Assembly (NCBI GenBank): GCA_964527565.1
Contig: CAZGOY010000015.1
Location: 1 to 63,591 of the forward strand
DNA: 63,591 nucleotides
From: JAGXQV01 sp964527565
GTDB lineage: Bacteria; Pseudomonadota; Gammaproteobacteria; Burkholderiales; Sulfuricellaceae
Direction of reading: 5' to 3'
The notes beneath the pieces are model-generated. The model saw nothing but the letters and a program-made list of their open reading frames with translations. It was not told where the DNA came from and searched no databases. The position numbers were made by a program, and so were the translations under genes. Every line of letters begins with the position of its first letter. Positions within the stretch are counted from its first letter, which is position 1. Positions 24,864-32,639 of this stretch are shown one piece after another.

Positions 24864-25778
24864 TTAACCGGGCGTATGCAGATAGTGGGCGGGGTTTCGC
24901 GGGGCGCCGTTGTGACGCACTTCAAAATGCAGGTGGGCACCGGTCGAACGCCCGGTACTGCCGACTTCGGCAATTTTCTGCCCCTTCATCACCACATCGC
25001 CGACCTTGACCTGTATCTTCGATGCGTGGGCGTAACGGCTGACCAGACCGTTGCCGTGGTCGATGTCGATCATGTTGCCGTAACCGGCATAATTGTCGGC
25101 AAACACCACGATGCCACCGCCGGCGGCATGGATTGGCGTCCCGGTTTCCGCCATGAAATCGACGCCTTCGTGGTAGGCTTTCTTGCCGCTGAAGGGGTCG
25201 ATGCGCCAGCCGAAATTGGAGGAATACCAGCCGGAATTGACCGGGCGCGCGCTGGGTAGCGCGACTTTTTTCACCTGTTGCTGCATCTGCAAGGCTTCCA
25301 TCAGGCCGAGTTGATCGGCACGCCCGTCCAGCTTGTGCATGAGTTCGTCAAGCTGCTGGCTGAAATCTTCCAGGGTCAAGGTTTTTTGCATGGATGGTTC
25401 TGCACCGCCGCGCCCCGGCAGGGTGGAAAAGTCGAATTCCTGGCGGCTGATGCCGGAGGTTTTCGCCAGCCGCTCGCCCAGGGCATCGAGGCGCATCATC
25501 TGCGCCTGCATCTGCCCCAGCTTCATGGCCATGGCATCGAGATTTTCCTGCACATAGACGCGGTTTTTATCCAGTTCGCTTTGCTGGGCGCTTAACACCA
25601 GGGACTGCAAAAAAGGATGGGGAAGCAGGGAGGCGTGGAACAAGGCCAGATAGGTCAGCGCCAGCGCCAGCAGCAAGGGGGCAAGCAAGAAAACAATGCC
25701 TAGCAGCACCGCCTGGCGATTATCGAGCGATAATGCACGCCCCTTTGCCAGACTGTTGGAAACCAGAATAATATTCAC
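24864..25778 (-). CDS. M23-family peptidoglycan endopeptidase
   Basis: 304 residues from GTG 25778 (AGGA about 10 nt upstream). One N-terminal membrane helix (AVLLGIVFLLAPLLLALALTYL), a coiled-coil segment (about residues 65-180) and a C-terminal LytM/M23 domain: zinc ligands in HEGVDFM (HxxxD) and HLHFEV, with GNMIDIDHGNGLVSRYAH. A periplasmic, membrane-anchored D,D-endopeptidase or a LytM activator of amidases. Divergent from dciA with 32 nt between, so promoters overlap. Gene order dciA-M23-secA is typical of Betaproteobacteria. Confidence 0.92.
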   Translation of the reverse strand: MNIILVSNSLAKGRALSLDNRQAVLLGIVFLLAPLLLALALTYLALFHASLLPHPFLQSLVLSAQQSELDKNRVYVQENLDAMAMKLGQMQAQMMRLDALGERLAKTSGISRQEFDFSTLPGRGGAEPSMQKTLTLEDFSQQLDELMHKLDGRADQLGLMEALQMQQQVKKVALPSARPVNSGWYSSNFGWRIDPFSGKKAYHEGVDFMAETGTPIHAAGGGIVVFADNYAGYGNMIDIDHGNGLVSRYAHASKIQVKVGDVVMKGQKIAEVGSTGRSTGAHLHFEVRHNGAPRNPAHYLHTPG

Positions 25779-25810
25779 GATATGTTCCTGTTCCTCTCCT
25801 GAAATTATCA

Positions 25811-26245
25811 ATGGCCGCACACAAGCTGGACTACTTTCTCGACGCTTCCCCCGGACTGCATGCCCTGCAAATGGAAGTGCAGCGGATGACCAACGCCCAA
25901 CGCGCCTGGGAGGCGTCCGCGCCCCGCGAATTGCTTACGGCGACGCGCGTGGGCGCATTACGCGACGGGCTGCTTACCGTTTATGCCGCCAACGGCGCGG
26001 TTGCCGCCAAACTCAAGCAACAGGCGCAACGGCTGCTCGGCAAACTGCAAGAGCGGAGCGCCGCCGAGGTTACTGCAATTCGTTTTGAAGTGCAAGCCAT
26101 CGCGGCGGAGGGCGGCGGCAAACCGCCGAAGGAACTGGCGCTCAGCCGGAATGCCGTAGATGCCCTGGCGCACCTGGCCGAGGAACTGGAGGATTCCCCA
26201 CTGCGCGATGCCCTGCGGCACCTGGTCGGCCATCACCCGCCGTAA
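25811..26245 (+). CDS. dciA: DciA-like protein (DUF721), DnaB helicase loader
   Basis: 144 residues. DciA-type proteins load the replicative helicase DnaB in bacteria lacking DnaC/DnaI. The N-terminal DUF721 module is seen in LTVYAANGAVAAKLKQQAQRLLGKLQE, followed by a helical charged tail. It is the only rightward gene between secA and lpxC. Its 3-prime end overlaps the small membrane-protein gene on the opposite strand by 13 nt. Confidence 0.82.
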   Translation: MAAHKLDYFLDASPGLHALQMEVQRMTNAQRAWEASAPRELLTATRVGALRDGLLTVYAANGAVAAKLKQQAQRLLGKLQERSAAEVTAIRFEVQAIAAEGGGKPPKELALSRNAVDALAHLAEELEDSPLRDALRHLVGHHPP

Positions 26246-26421
26246 AGGATGATCCGCCCCATCATCAGCACGCCCGCCAATACCAGCACCAAGGTCAGGA
26301 CGAACCTGAAAAGCTGCCAGGCGAAGCGCAGGTAGCGGCGGTCACGGGTCATGAGGAACATCACCAGCGACATCCCTACCGTAATCAGCGAAAGAATGAG
26401 AATCAGGCGGATGACGATCAC
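26233..26421 (-). CDS. Small two-helix membrane protein
   Basis: 62 residues with two hydrophobic helices (IRLILILSLITVGMSLVMFL and FRFVLTLVLVLAGVLMMGRIIL) separated by a basic loop TRDRRYLRFAWQ. Similar small proteins occur beside lpxC in other Betaproteobacteria. Lies 13 nt after lpxC in the same direction and is probably co-transcribed. Function unknown. Confidence 0.7.
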   Translation of the reverse strand: MIVIRLILILSLITVGMSLVMFLMTRDRRYLRFAWQLFRFVLTLVLVLAGVLMMGRIILYGG

Positions 26422-26434
26422 GCCCGCAGCCTCG

Positions 26435-27349
26435 TCAGGCGGTCAGCGCGTGCAGGCGCAGGAAGGACTCGGGCGCCTCCGAGGCGCGCTCGAAAGAGAC
26501 GAATTCCCAGGCTTCGGCATCCGCCATCAGACTGCGCAGCAGCCTGTTGTTGAGTGCATGGCCGGATTTGTGGCCGGAGAAGGCGCCGATCAGCGGGTGT
26601 CCGAGCAGATACAGGTCGCCGACGGCATCCAGTACCTTGTGGCGCACGAATTCGTCTTCGTAGCGCAGGCCATCGATGTTGAGCACGCGGTATTCATCGA
26701 GGACCACCGCGTTGTCCAGGCTGCCGCCGCGCGCCAGCCCCTGGGAACGCAGATATTCCACGTCCTGCGTAAAGCCGAAAGTGCGGGCTCGCGCCACTTC
26801 CTTGATGTAGGAGGTGGTGGAGAAATCGATGCTGGCGTGCTGACCGGATTTTTCGAAGGCCGGATGCGCAAAATCGATGGAGAAATCCAGACGGAAACCT
26901 TCGTAGGGTTCAAAACGGACCCATTTGTCGCCGTCTTCCACCCGCACCGGCTTGCGGATACGGATGAATTTCTTGGCGGCACCCTGCTCCTCGATGCCTG
27001 CCGATTGCAGCAGGAAGATGAACGGCGAGGCGGAACCGTCCATGATGGGAATTTCCGGGCCGTCCAGATCGACATGGACGTTGTCGATGCCCAGCCCGGC
27101 CAGCGCCGACATCAGATGCTCGACGGTGGAAACCCGGACGCCCGCGCATTCCAGCGTCGAGGACAGTCGGGTGTCGCCGACATGATGCGCTGCCGCCTGG
27201 ATAGGCGCCGAAGCCACCAGATCGACGCGGTGGAACACGATGCCGGTATCGACCGCCGCCGGGCGCAAGGTCAGGCACACCTTCTCGCCGGTATGCAGCC
27301 CGACCCCGGTGGCGCGGATGATATTTTTCAGCGTCCGCTGTTTCAGCAT
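26435..27349 (-). CDS. lpxC: UDP-3-O-acyl-N-acetylglucosamine deacetylase
   Basis: 304 residues from ATG 27349. Committed, zinc-dependent step of lipid A synthesis. Zinc and catalytic residues occur in STVEHLMSALAGLG (His), VRHKVLDAVGDLYLLG (His/Asp) and GHKSGHALNN (His). Length is standard. It normally follows ftsZ at the end of the dcw cluster; here a ccdAB pair in the opposite direction separates the two. Confidence 0.97.
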   Translation of the reverse strand: MLKQRTLKNIIRATGVGLHTGEKVCLTLRPAAVDTGIVFHRVDLVASAPIQAAAHHVGDTRLSSTLECAGVRVSTVEHLMSALAGLGIDNVHVDLDGPEIPIMDGSASPFIFLLQSAGIEEQGAAKKFIRIRKPVRVEDGDKWVRFEPYEGFRLDFSIDFAHPAFEKSGQHASIDFSTTSYIKEVARARTFGFTQDVEYLRSQGLARGGSLDNAVVLDEYRVLNIDGLRYEDEFVRHKVLDAVGDLYLLGHPLIGAFSGHKSGHALNNRLLRSLMADAEAWEFVSFERASEAPESFLRLHALTA

Positions 27350-27456
27350 CAAATTCCCTTCGGCATCAGCCGGTTAAACAGGGGGCGGATTTTATCATGG
27401 CCCTTGTTTTTAAACCAGCAGCAGACATGCAGACATGACCGGCAGCATTCCAAGTT

Positions 27457-27485
27457 TTGACGGCCCCCCGTAGCATACGTATGAT
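27457..27485 (+). promoter_or_regulatory. Promoter and palindromic operator of ccdAB
   Basis: TTGACG (27457-27462), a 17-nt spacer and TATGAT (27480-27485) make a near-consensus sigma-70 promoter. The palindrome CATACGTATG (27474-27483) overlaps the -10, suitable for CcdA-CcdB autoregulation. ATG of ccdA follows with GGAGA as ribosome site. Confidence 0.8.
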
Positions 27486-27513
27486 TGTGTGCGCCACCCG
27501 ATGGAGATTTATC

Positions 27514-27765
27514 ATGCACACGGCTCTTCGCCCTCCCACCCGCAAGGGACAGATTTCACTCTCGATTGACCAGGACATTCTGGACCGCCTGGAACCCTAC
27601 AAACAGGACATTAATTTTTCTGCGGAGGCGGAGCGCCTGTTCACCGCAATTTTAATGCGCCTTGAAGACCGCAACTGGGTTCAGCGTAATTCCGATGCCC
27701 TGATTGAACACGGTAATGCCATCGCCAAAACGGGGCTGGCCGGTGAAGAGTTTGACCGGATATAA
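27514..27765 (+). CDS. ccdA: CcdA-family antitoxin
   Basis: 83 residues from ATG 27514. N-terminal ISLSIDQDILDRLEPYKQDINFSAEAERLFTAILMRLEDRNWVQRN is CcdA-like: a ribbon-helix-helix DNA-binding start and a toxin-binding tail ending in WVQRNSDALIEHGNAIAKTGLAGEEFDR. It sits between lpxC and ftsZ against the direction of the dcw genes. CcdA neutralises CcdB gyrase poison. Confidence 0.88.
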   Translation: MHTALRPPTRKGQISLSIDQDILDRLEPYKQDINFSAEAERLFTAILMRLEDRNWVQRNSDALIEHGNAIAKTGLAGEEFDRI

Positions 27766-27768
27766 CCT

Positions 27769-28080
27769 TTGGCTCAGTACCACATCTATCCCAACCCCGG
27801 TAGCCGGAAAGCCGAAATCCCCTTTTTGGTGGCCGTCCAGAACGACCACATCTCCAGCCGCACTGGAACGTCGGTGGTCATCCCCCTGCGAGCGGGCACC
27901 CCGCCGGTGGAAGTACTGGCACCGCTGGTAGAAGTTCCCGGACACGGACACTTTGTGCTGTCCGCCGACGAGATTTTCGCCATCGACAACCATAGGCTGC
28001 GCAACCCCATCGACACGCTCAGTCCCGCCGACAGGGCTAAAATAAAACCCGCCGTGGACAAGGTCATCGGGGACTACTGA
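27769..28080 (+). CDS. ccdB: CcdB-family gyrase-inhibiting toxin
   Basis: 103 residues from TTG 27769, 3 nt after ccdA. AQYHIYPNPGSRKAEIPFLV, TSVVIPLRAG and the C-terminal LSPADRAKIKPAVDKVIGDY match the CcdB/MazF-like fold. The toxin traps GyrA-DNA complexes. Rare TTG start may keep toxin level below antitoxin. It converges on ftsZ. Confidence 0.88.
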   Translation: MAQYHIYPNPGSRKAEIPFLVAVQNDHISSRTGTSVVIPLRAGTPPVEVLAPLVEVPGHGHFVLSADEIFAIDNHRLRNPIDTLSPADRAKIKPAVDKVIGDY

Positions 28081-28151
28081 TCCACCGGCAGACGAATACG
28101 CAAACCGCCCACCGGTGCGGCTTGCCATGCCGTAAAAGTGTGGGATTCGCC

Positions 28152-29300
28152 TCAATCCGCCTGCTTGCGCAGGAATGCCGGGATTTCGAGTTGATCCACG
28201 CCGGACTGGCGCATGGCTTCGGCCTGGGCGCGGCCGCGGCGCATCACTGCCGGGGTTTCGAGCGAATCGTAATCGACCTCCATGGCGATGTCGTCGGTGC
28301 CGGTGCGGATCACCGTCAGCGGAGGCTGCTGGCGTATCGGTTGCTTGGCGCCGCCCAGGCCGGTTGCCACCATGGTGACGCGCAGTTCCTCGCTGGCATC
28401 CTGCTCGAACACCGTGCCGAAAATCACCGTGGCATCCTCGGCGGTGAATTCCTTGATGGTGCTCATCACCTCGTGCACTTCCTTCATCTTCAGGCTCATG
28501 TCGGCGGTGATGTTGACCAGCACGCCGCGCGCGCCGGAAAGGTTGATGCCTTCCAGCAGCGGGCTGGCCACCGCGCGTTCCGCCGCCAAGCGAGCGCGGT
28601 CGGCGCCGGAAGCGGAGGCCGTGCCCATCATCGCCATGCCGCTTTCCGACATCACGGTTTTCACGTCGGCAAAATCGACGTTGACCAGGCCGGAGTTGTT
28701 GATGATGTCGGCGATGCCGGACACCGCGCCGTGCAGCACGCCATCGGCGGCCTTGAAGGCATCCTGGAAGGAAATGTCGTCGCCCAGCACTTCCATCAGG
28801 CGCTGGTTGGGCACCACGATCATCGAGTTGACGAATTTTTGCAGTTCTTCCATGCCGGCCATCGCCAGTTTCATGCGCTTGGCGCCTTCGAACTCGAAGG
28901 GTTTGCTGACCACCGCCACGGTGATGATTTCCATGTCGCGCGCGATTTGCGCCACCACCGGCGCGGCGCCGGTGCCGGTGCCGCCGCCCATGCCTGCGGC
29001 GATGAACAGCATGTCCGCACCCTGAATCATTTCGGCGATACGGTCGCGGTCGGTCATTGCCGATTCGCGGCCGACTTCCGGCTTGCCGCCGGCGCCCAGG
29101 CCCTTGCCCAGTTGCAACTGGTGGGCTGCCTGGTTGCGCTTTAGCGCTTGGGCATCGGTATTGATGCTGATAAATTCCACTCCGGTCAGACCGCTGGAAA
29201 TCATGTGATCGACCGCGTTACCGCCGCAACCGCCCACACCGATCACCTTGATGACCGCCTCTCTGGATGCTTCGTCCTCGATGATAAACAAGCTGCTCAT
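28152..29300 (-). CDS. ftsZ: Cell division GTPase FtsZ
   Basis: 382 residues, ATG 29300 with AAGGAGGG upstream. Tubulin-like GTPase that forms the Z ring. Visible: GVGGCGGNAVDHM, tubulin signature GGGTGTGAAP, and the T7/synergy loop region; C-terminal peptide LEIPAFLRKQAD binds FtsA and ZipA. Leader region holds a heptamer repeat, a sequence gap and a palindrome pair instead of the usual short ftsA-ftsZ spacer. Confidence 0.98.
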   Translation of the reverse strand: MSSLFIIEDEASREAVIKVIGVGGCGGNAVDHMISSGLTGVEFISINTDAQALKRNQAAHQLQLGKGLGAGGKPEVGRESAMTDRDRIAEMIQGADMLFIAAGMGGGTGTGAAPVVAQIARDMEIITVAVVSKPFEFEGAKRMKLAMAGMEELQKFVNSMIVVPNQRLMEVLGDDISFQDAFKAADGVLHGAVSGIADIINNSGLVNVDFADVKTVMSESGMAMMGTASASGADRARLAAERAVASPLLEGINLSGARGVLVNITADMSLKMKEVHEVMSTIKEFTAEDATVIFGTVFEQDASEELRVTMVATGLGGAKQPIRQQPPLTVIRTGTDDIAMEVDYDSLETPAVMRRGRAQAEAMRQSGVDQLEIPAFLRKQAD

Positions 29301-29349
29301 GTTGCCCTCCTTGATTAATTGCCAGTTATTTCAAAATTCAATAGTGCCA

Positions 29350-29418
29350 AACCCAAAAACCCCAAACCCCAAACCCCAAACCCCAAACCCCAAACCCCAA
29401 ACCCCAAACCCCAAACCC
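29350..29418 (-). repeat. Heptamer tandem repeat, TTTGGGG on the ftsZ-coding strand
   Basis: About nine units of CCCCAAA on the plus strand running into the N gap. On the strand transcribed as ftsZ mRNA the sequence is (TTTGGGG)n, which is able to form G-quadruplexes. It starts about 50 nt before the ftsZ ATG. True unit number is unknown because the assembly stops here. Confidence 0.9.
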
Positions 29419-29518
29419 NNNNNNNNNNNNNNNNNNNNNNNNNNNNNNNNNNNNNNNNNNNNNNNNNNNNNNNNNNNNNNNNNNNNNNNNNNNNNNNNNN
29501 NNNNNNNNNNNNNNNNNN
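29419..29518. other. Assembly gap (100 N)
   Basis: Exactly 100 N, the conventional scaffold gap length, so real missing length is unknown. The neighbouring heptamer repeat probably caused the break. Confidence 0.99.
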
Positions 29519-29525
29519 CTCCCGG

Positions 29526-29574
29526 CCTCCCCTTGTCAGGGGAGGAGCGGCTGCTCTCCCCCTGACAAGGGGGA
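29526..29574. repeat. Paired palindromes (REP/BIME-like) between ftsA and ftsZ
   Basis: CCTCCCC-TTGTCA-GGGGAGG (29526-29545) and CTCCCCC-TGACAA-GGGGGAG (29555-29574) are two hairpins that are also inverted relative to each other. A run of T follows at 29586. Could terminate or slow transcription between ftsA and ftsZ, or stabilise mRNA ends. Confidence 0.8.
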
Positions 29575-29596
29575 GCTGGAGGGGGTTTTTTCCATG

Positions 29597-30832
29597 TTAA
29601 AAATTGCTGAACCAACCCTTCATGCGGTTGAAAATCTGTGACATCGAACCGGTTTGCGTGTGCGCCAACTGGTGGCGCTGGAACTGCTCCGCGCCCGCCA
29701 GCAGCAAGCCGACGCCCGTGGCGAAGCGCGGCGTGTTGACCAGCTCCGCCAGGCCGCCGACGTAGTGGGGACGCCCCACCCGCACCGGCAGGTGGAACAC
29801 TTCCTCGCCCAGCTCCACCATGCCTTCCATATCGCTGCTGCCGCCGGTAATCACGATGCCGGAACACAACAGTTCCTCGTAACCGCTACGGCGCAGTTCA
29901 GCCTGCACCAGCGTGTAGAGTTCCTCGATGCGCGGCTCGATCACCTCAGCCAGGGTCTGGCGCGACAGCTGGCGCGGCTCGCGTTCGCCCACACCGGGCA
30001 CCTCGATCATTTCCGTGGGATCAGACAGCTGGCGCAGGGCACAGCCATAGCGGCGCTTGATTTCCTCGGCCTCCACCGTCGGCGTGCGCAAGGCCATGGC
30101 GATGTCGTTGGTGATCTGGTCGCCGGCGATGGGAATCACTGCGGTATGGCGGATCGCCCCGTTGGTGAACACCGCGATGTCGGTGGTACCGCCGCCTATG
30201 TCCACCAGGCACACGCCCAGGTCCTTCTCGTCCTCGGACAACACCGCCGTGCTCGAAGCCAGCGGTTGCAGGATCAGGTCGCGCACTTCCAACCCGCAGC
30301 GGCGCACGCACTTGATGATGTTCTGCGCCGCGCTCACCGCGCCGGTAACGATGTGCACCTTCACCTCCAGGCGCACACCGCTCATGCCCAACGGTTCGCG
30401 CACATCCTCCTGACCGTCGATAATGAATTCCTGGGTCAGGATGTGCAGCACCTGCTGGTCGTTGGGGATGCTCACCGCCTTGGCGGTTTCCACCACGCGG
30501 TCAACGTCCGATTGCGTGACCTCGTTGTCCTTGATCTTCACCATGCCGTGCGAATTGATGCTGCGGATATGGCTGCCGGCGATGCCGGTGTAAACCTCGC
30601 GGATGCTGCAATCGGCCATCAGCTCGGCTTCCTCCAGCACGCGCTGGATGGCGTTGACGGTGGCTTCGATGTTAACCACCACGCCCTTGCGCAGGCCGCG
30701 CGAAGGATGCTGGCCGATGCCGATGATTTCCAGCCGCCCCTCCGGCAGAACCTCCGCCACCACCGCGATGATCTTCGAGGTGCCGATGTCCAGCCCGACG
30801 ATCAGATTCTTGTTTTCCCTGGCCTTAGCCAT
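29597..30832 (-). CDS. ftsA: Cell division protein FtsA
   Basis: 411 residues from ATG 30832 with AAGGAG upstream. Actin-like ATPase anchoring FtsZ to the membrane. Motifs: IVGLDIGTSKIIAVV (phosphate 1), VCLVDIGGGTTDIAVF (phosphate 2), IVITGGSSDMEGM (adenosine) and a C-terminal amphipathic helix SQIFNRMKGWFSNF for membrane attachment. Overlaps ftsQ by 8 nt. Confidence 0.97.
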   Translation of the reverse strand: MAKARENKNLIVGLDIGTSKIIAVVAEVLPEGRLEIIGIGQHPSRGLRKGVVVNIEATVNAIQRVLEEAELMADCSIREVYTGIAGSHIRSINSHGMVKIKDNEVTQSDVDRVVETAKAVSIPNDQQVLHILTQEFIIDGQEDVREPLGMSGVRLEVKVHIVTGAVSAAQNIIKCVRRCGLEVRDLILQPLASSTAVLSEDEKDLGVCLVDIGGGTTDIAVFTNGAIRHTAVIPIAGDQITNDIAMALRTPTVEAEEIKRRYGCALRQLSDPTEMIEVPGVGEREPRQLSRQTLAEVIEPRIEELYTLVQAELRRSGYEELLCSGIVITGGSSDMEGMVELGEEVFHLPVRVGRPHYVGGLAELVNTPRFATGVGLLLAGAEQFQRHQLAHTQTGSMSQIFNRMKGWFSNF

Positions 30833-31583
30833 GTTTTGCTCCTTGCCTGTTTTTGCCGCTTGCGGCGCCGTTTTTAGTGGCGGCCAGTTCCGGGTAGCGC
30901 ACCGCGAATCCATTGGGATAGCGCAAATCGACGTAATTCACCGTGGAAGGCAAGCTGGCCAGCGAGCGTTCATACACGGCGGCGAATTTTGCCAGGCGCC
31001 GCTTGACATCTTCCCGACCCAATTCCAGCGTCACCCCGCCCTTGAGGCGCACCTGCCAGGAGCGGCGCGGGCTCAGCACAATCTGCGCGGGCTCGAGTCT
31101 CAGCGGCGCCAGCATGTCCCGGAACCACACGTAATGCTCGGCGACGTCACGCGCACTTTCCGGCGTCGGCCCGATAAACTCCGGCAGGCTCGCGCTGGAT
31201 GCGGCATGGAAGACCTCGCCGTGCGTGTTGACCAGCCCGATGCTGCCCCAGCGCGCCAGCGCCTGATGTTCCTCCAGCGCCACCTCCAAGCGATCCGGCC
31301 AGCGCCGCCGCACGTTGACCTTGCGCACCCACGGCAATTTTTCAAAAGCGCCACGTATTTCTTTGATGTCCAAGGTAAAAAAATTTCCTCTCATTTCCTG
31401 TTGCACGATCAGTTTTACCTGCTCGCGGTTCACATGGCCCAGTTGCCCGTTCACGTCAATCTGCTTGAGCGGAAACACCGGCAACTGCACCAGCAGAAAA
31501 AACACCGCATACAGCATCAGCACTGCCGCCACCGCGTAGAGCAGGTTGGCGAGCCAGTTGGTCATTTGCGGCTTGTCCCACAT
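30825..31583 (-). CDS. ftsQ: Cell division protein FtsQ
   Basis: 252 residues from ATG 31583, overlapping the ddlB stop as TGATG. Short cytoplasmic tail, one membrane helix (LLYAVAAVLMLYAVFFLLV), then the POTRA domain (FPLKQIDVNGQLGHVNREQV) and the FtsQ beta domain ending in VDLRYPNGFAVRYP. Bitopic divisome scaffold that recruits FtsL/FtsB. Overlaps ftsA by 8 nt. Confidence 0.95.
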   Translation of the reverse strand: MWDKPQMTNWLANLLYAVAAVLMLYAVFFLLVQLPVFPLKQIDVNGQLGHVNREQVKLIVQQEMRGNFFTLDIKEIRGAFEKLPWVRKVNVRRRWPDRLEVALEEHQALARWGSIGLVNTHGEVFHAASSASLPEFIGPTPESARDVAEHYVWFRDMLAPLRLEPAQIVLSPRRSWQVRLKGGVTLELGREDVKRRLAKFAAVYERSLASLPSTVNYVDLRYPNGFAVRYPELAATKNGAASGKNRQGAKHG

Positions 31584-32503
31584 CAATCCGTTCCGTTTTC
31601 CAGCGTCTGTTCCAATATTTTCACCACCAGATCCTCGAAACTCAGCCCCGCCGCGCGCGCCGCCATCGGTACCAGGCTGTGATCGGTCATTCCCGGCGCG
31701 GTGTTGACTTCGAGAAAATAGGGCTGGTCGGCTTCATCCATGAGGAAATCCACGCGTCCCCAGCCCCTGCCGCCAATAGCCTGGAAGGCTAGGCGCGCCT
31801 GCTCGCGGATGGTGCTTTCCTGTTGCGGCGCCAGGCCGCACGGGCACAGGTAGCGCGTATCGTCGCGCAGGTATTTGGCCTCGTAATCGTAATATTCCCC
31901 TGCCGGTTCGATCTTGATGATCGGCAGCACCTCGCCGCCCAGGATGGCCACGGTATATTCCCCGCCGCCGATGAACTGCTCCGCGAGCACCAGCGTGTCG
32001 TGTTGCACGGCGACCTCCCAGGCAGCGCGCAGCCCGCCGTCCTGCTTCACCTTGCTGATGCCGATGCTCGACCCCTCGCGCGCCGGTTTGACGAAGAGCG
32101 GCAAGCCGAGCTGTTTTTCGACCGCCGCGAAATCGCTGTCCGCTTCCAGCCGCACGCAGCCCGGCACCGGCAGACCCAGCGCCTGCCAGATCAACTTGGT
32201 GCGCCACTTGTCCATGGCCAGCGAGGACGCCAGCACGCCGCTGCCGGTGTACGGCAAGCCCATCAGATCCAGCGCCCCCTGCAGGGTGCCGTCCTCGCCG
32301 TAGCCGCCGTGCAGGGCGATGAATACGCGCGCGAAACCTTCCTGCTTCAACCCGGCCAATTCACGCTCGGCGGGGTCGAAGGCGTGGGCGTCCACGCCGC
32401 GCCGCTGGAGCGCCGCCAGCACCGCGCCGCCGCTTTTCAGCGACACCTCGCGCTCGGCGGAAACCCCGCCCAGCAGCACCGCCACCTTGCCAAATTCCGT
32501 CAT
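31583..32503 (-). CDS. ddlB: D-alanine--D-alanine ligase
   Basis: 306 residues from ATG 32503 (GAGGG upstream). ATP-grasp enzyme that makes the D-Ala-D-Ala dipeptide for peptidoglycan. Seen: VAVLLGGVSAEREVSLKSG, ALHGGYGEDGTLQG, FVKPAREGSSIGISKV, GRVDFLMDE and FLEVNTAPGMTDHSLVP. Its start is separated from murB by an intergenic palindromic element, which likely lies in its leader. Confidence 0.97.
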   Translation of the reverse strand: MTEFGKVAVLLGGVSAEREVSLKSGGAVLAALQRRGVDAHAFDPAERELAGLKQEGFARVFIALHGGYGEDGTLQGALDLMGLPYTGSGVLASSLAMDKWRTKLIWQALGLPVPGCVRLEADSDFAAVEKQLGLPLFVKPAREGSSIGISKVKQDGGLRAAWEVAVQHDTLVLAEQFIGGGEYTVAILGGEVLPIIKIEPAGEYYDYEAKYLRDDTRYLCPCGLAPQQESTIREQARLAFQAIGGRGWGRVDFLMDEADQPYFLEVNTAPGMTDHSLVPMAARAAGLSFEDLVVKILEQTLENGTD

Positions 32504-32525
32504 TTCGAATTCCCTCACCATCCCC

Positions 32526-32603
32526 GTGGGAGCGGCCTTGGCCGCGAGATTTTGACTTTTGTCCCTACCCACCCGAAAAACTCGCGGCCAAGGCCGCTCC
32601 CAC
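32526..32603. repeat. Intergenic palindromic element, copy B (murB-ddlB)
   Basis: Perfect 23-nt inverted arms (32526-32548 and 32581-32603) with core GCGGCCTTGGCCGC around a 32-nt spacer starting ATTTTGACTTTT. Same architecture and spacer start as the other copies but a different arm core. It lies inside the mur operon and would be transcribed as a long hairpin just before ddlB. Confidence 0.9.
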
Positions 32604-32639
32604 AATGCGGCGCCATTTCTTTTGACGCCATGCTCGTAT

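Noticed and set aside
29350..29418. CRISPR-like array
   Set aside because: Units are 7 nt with no spacers; this is a simple tandem repeat.
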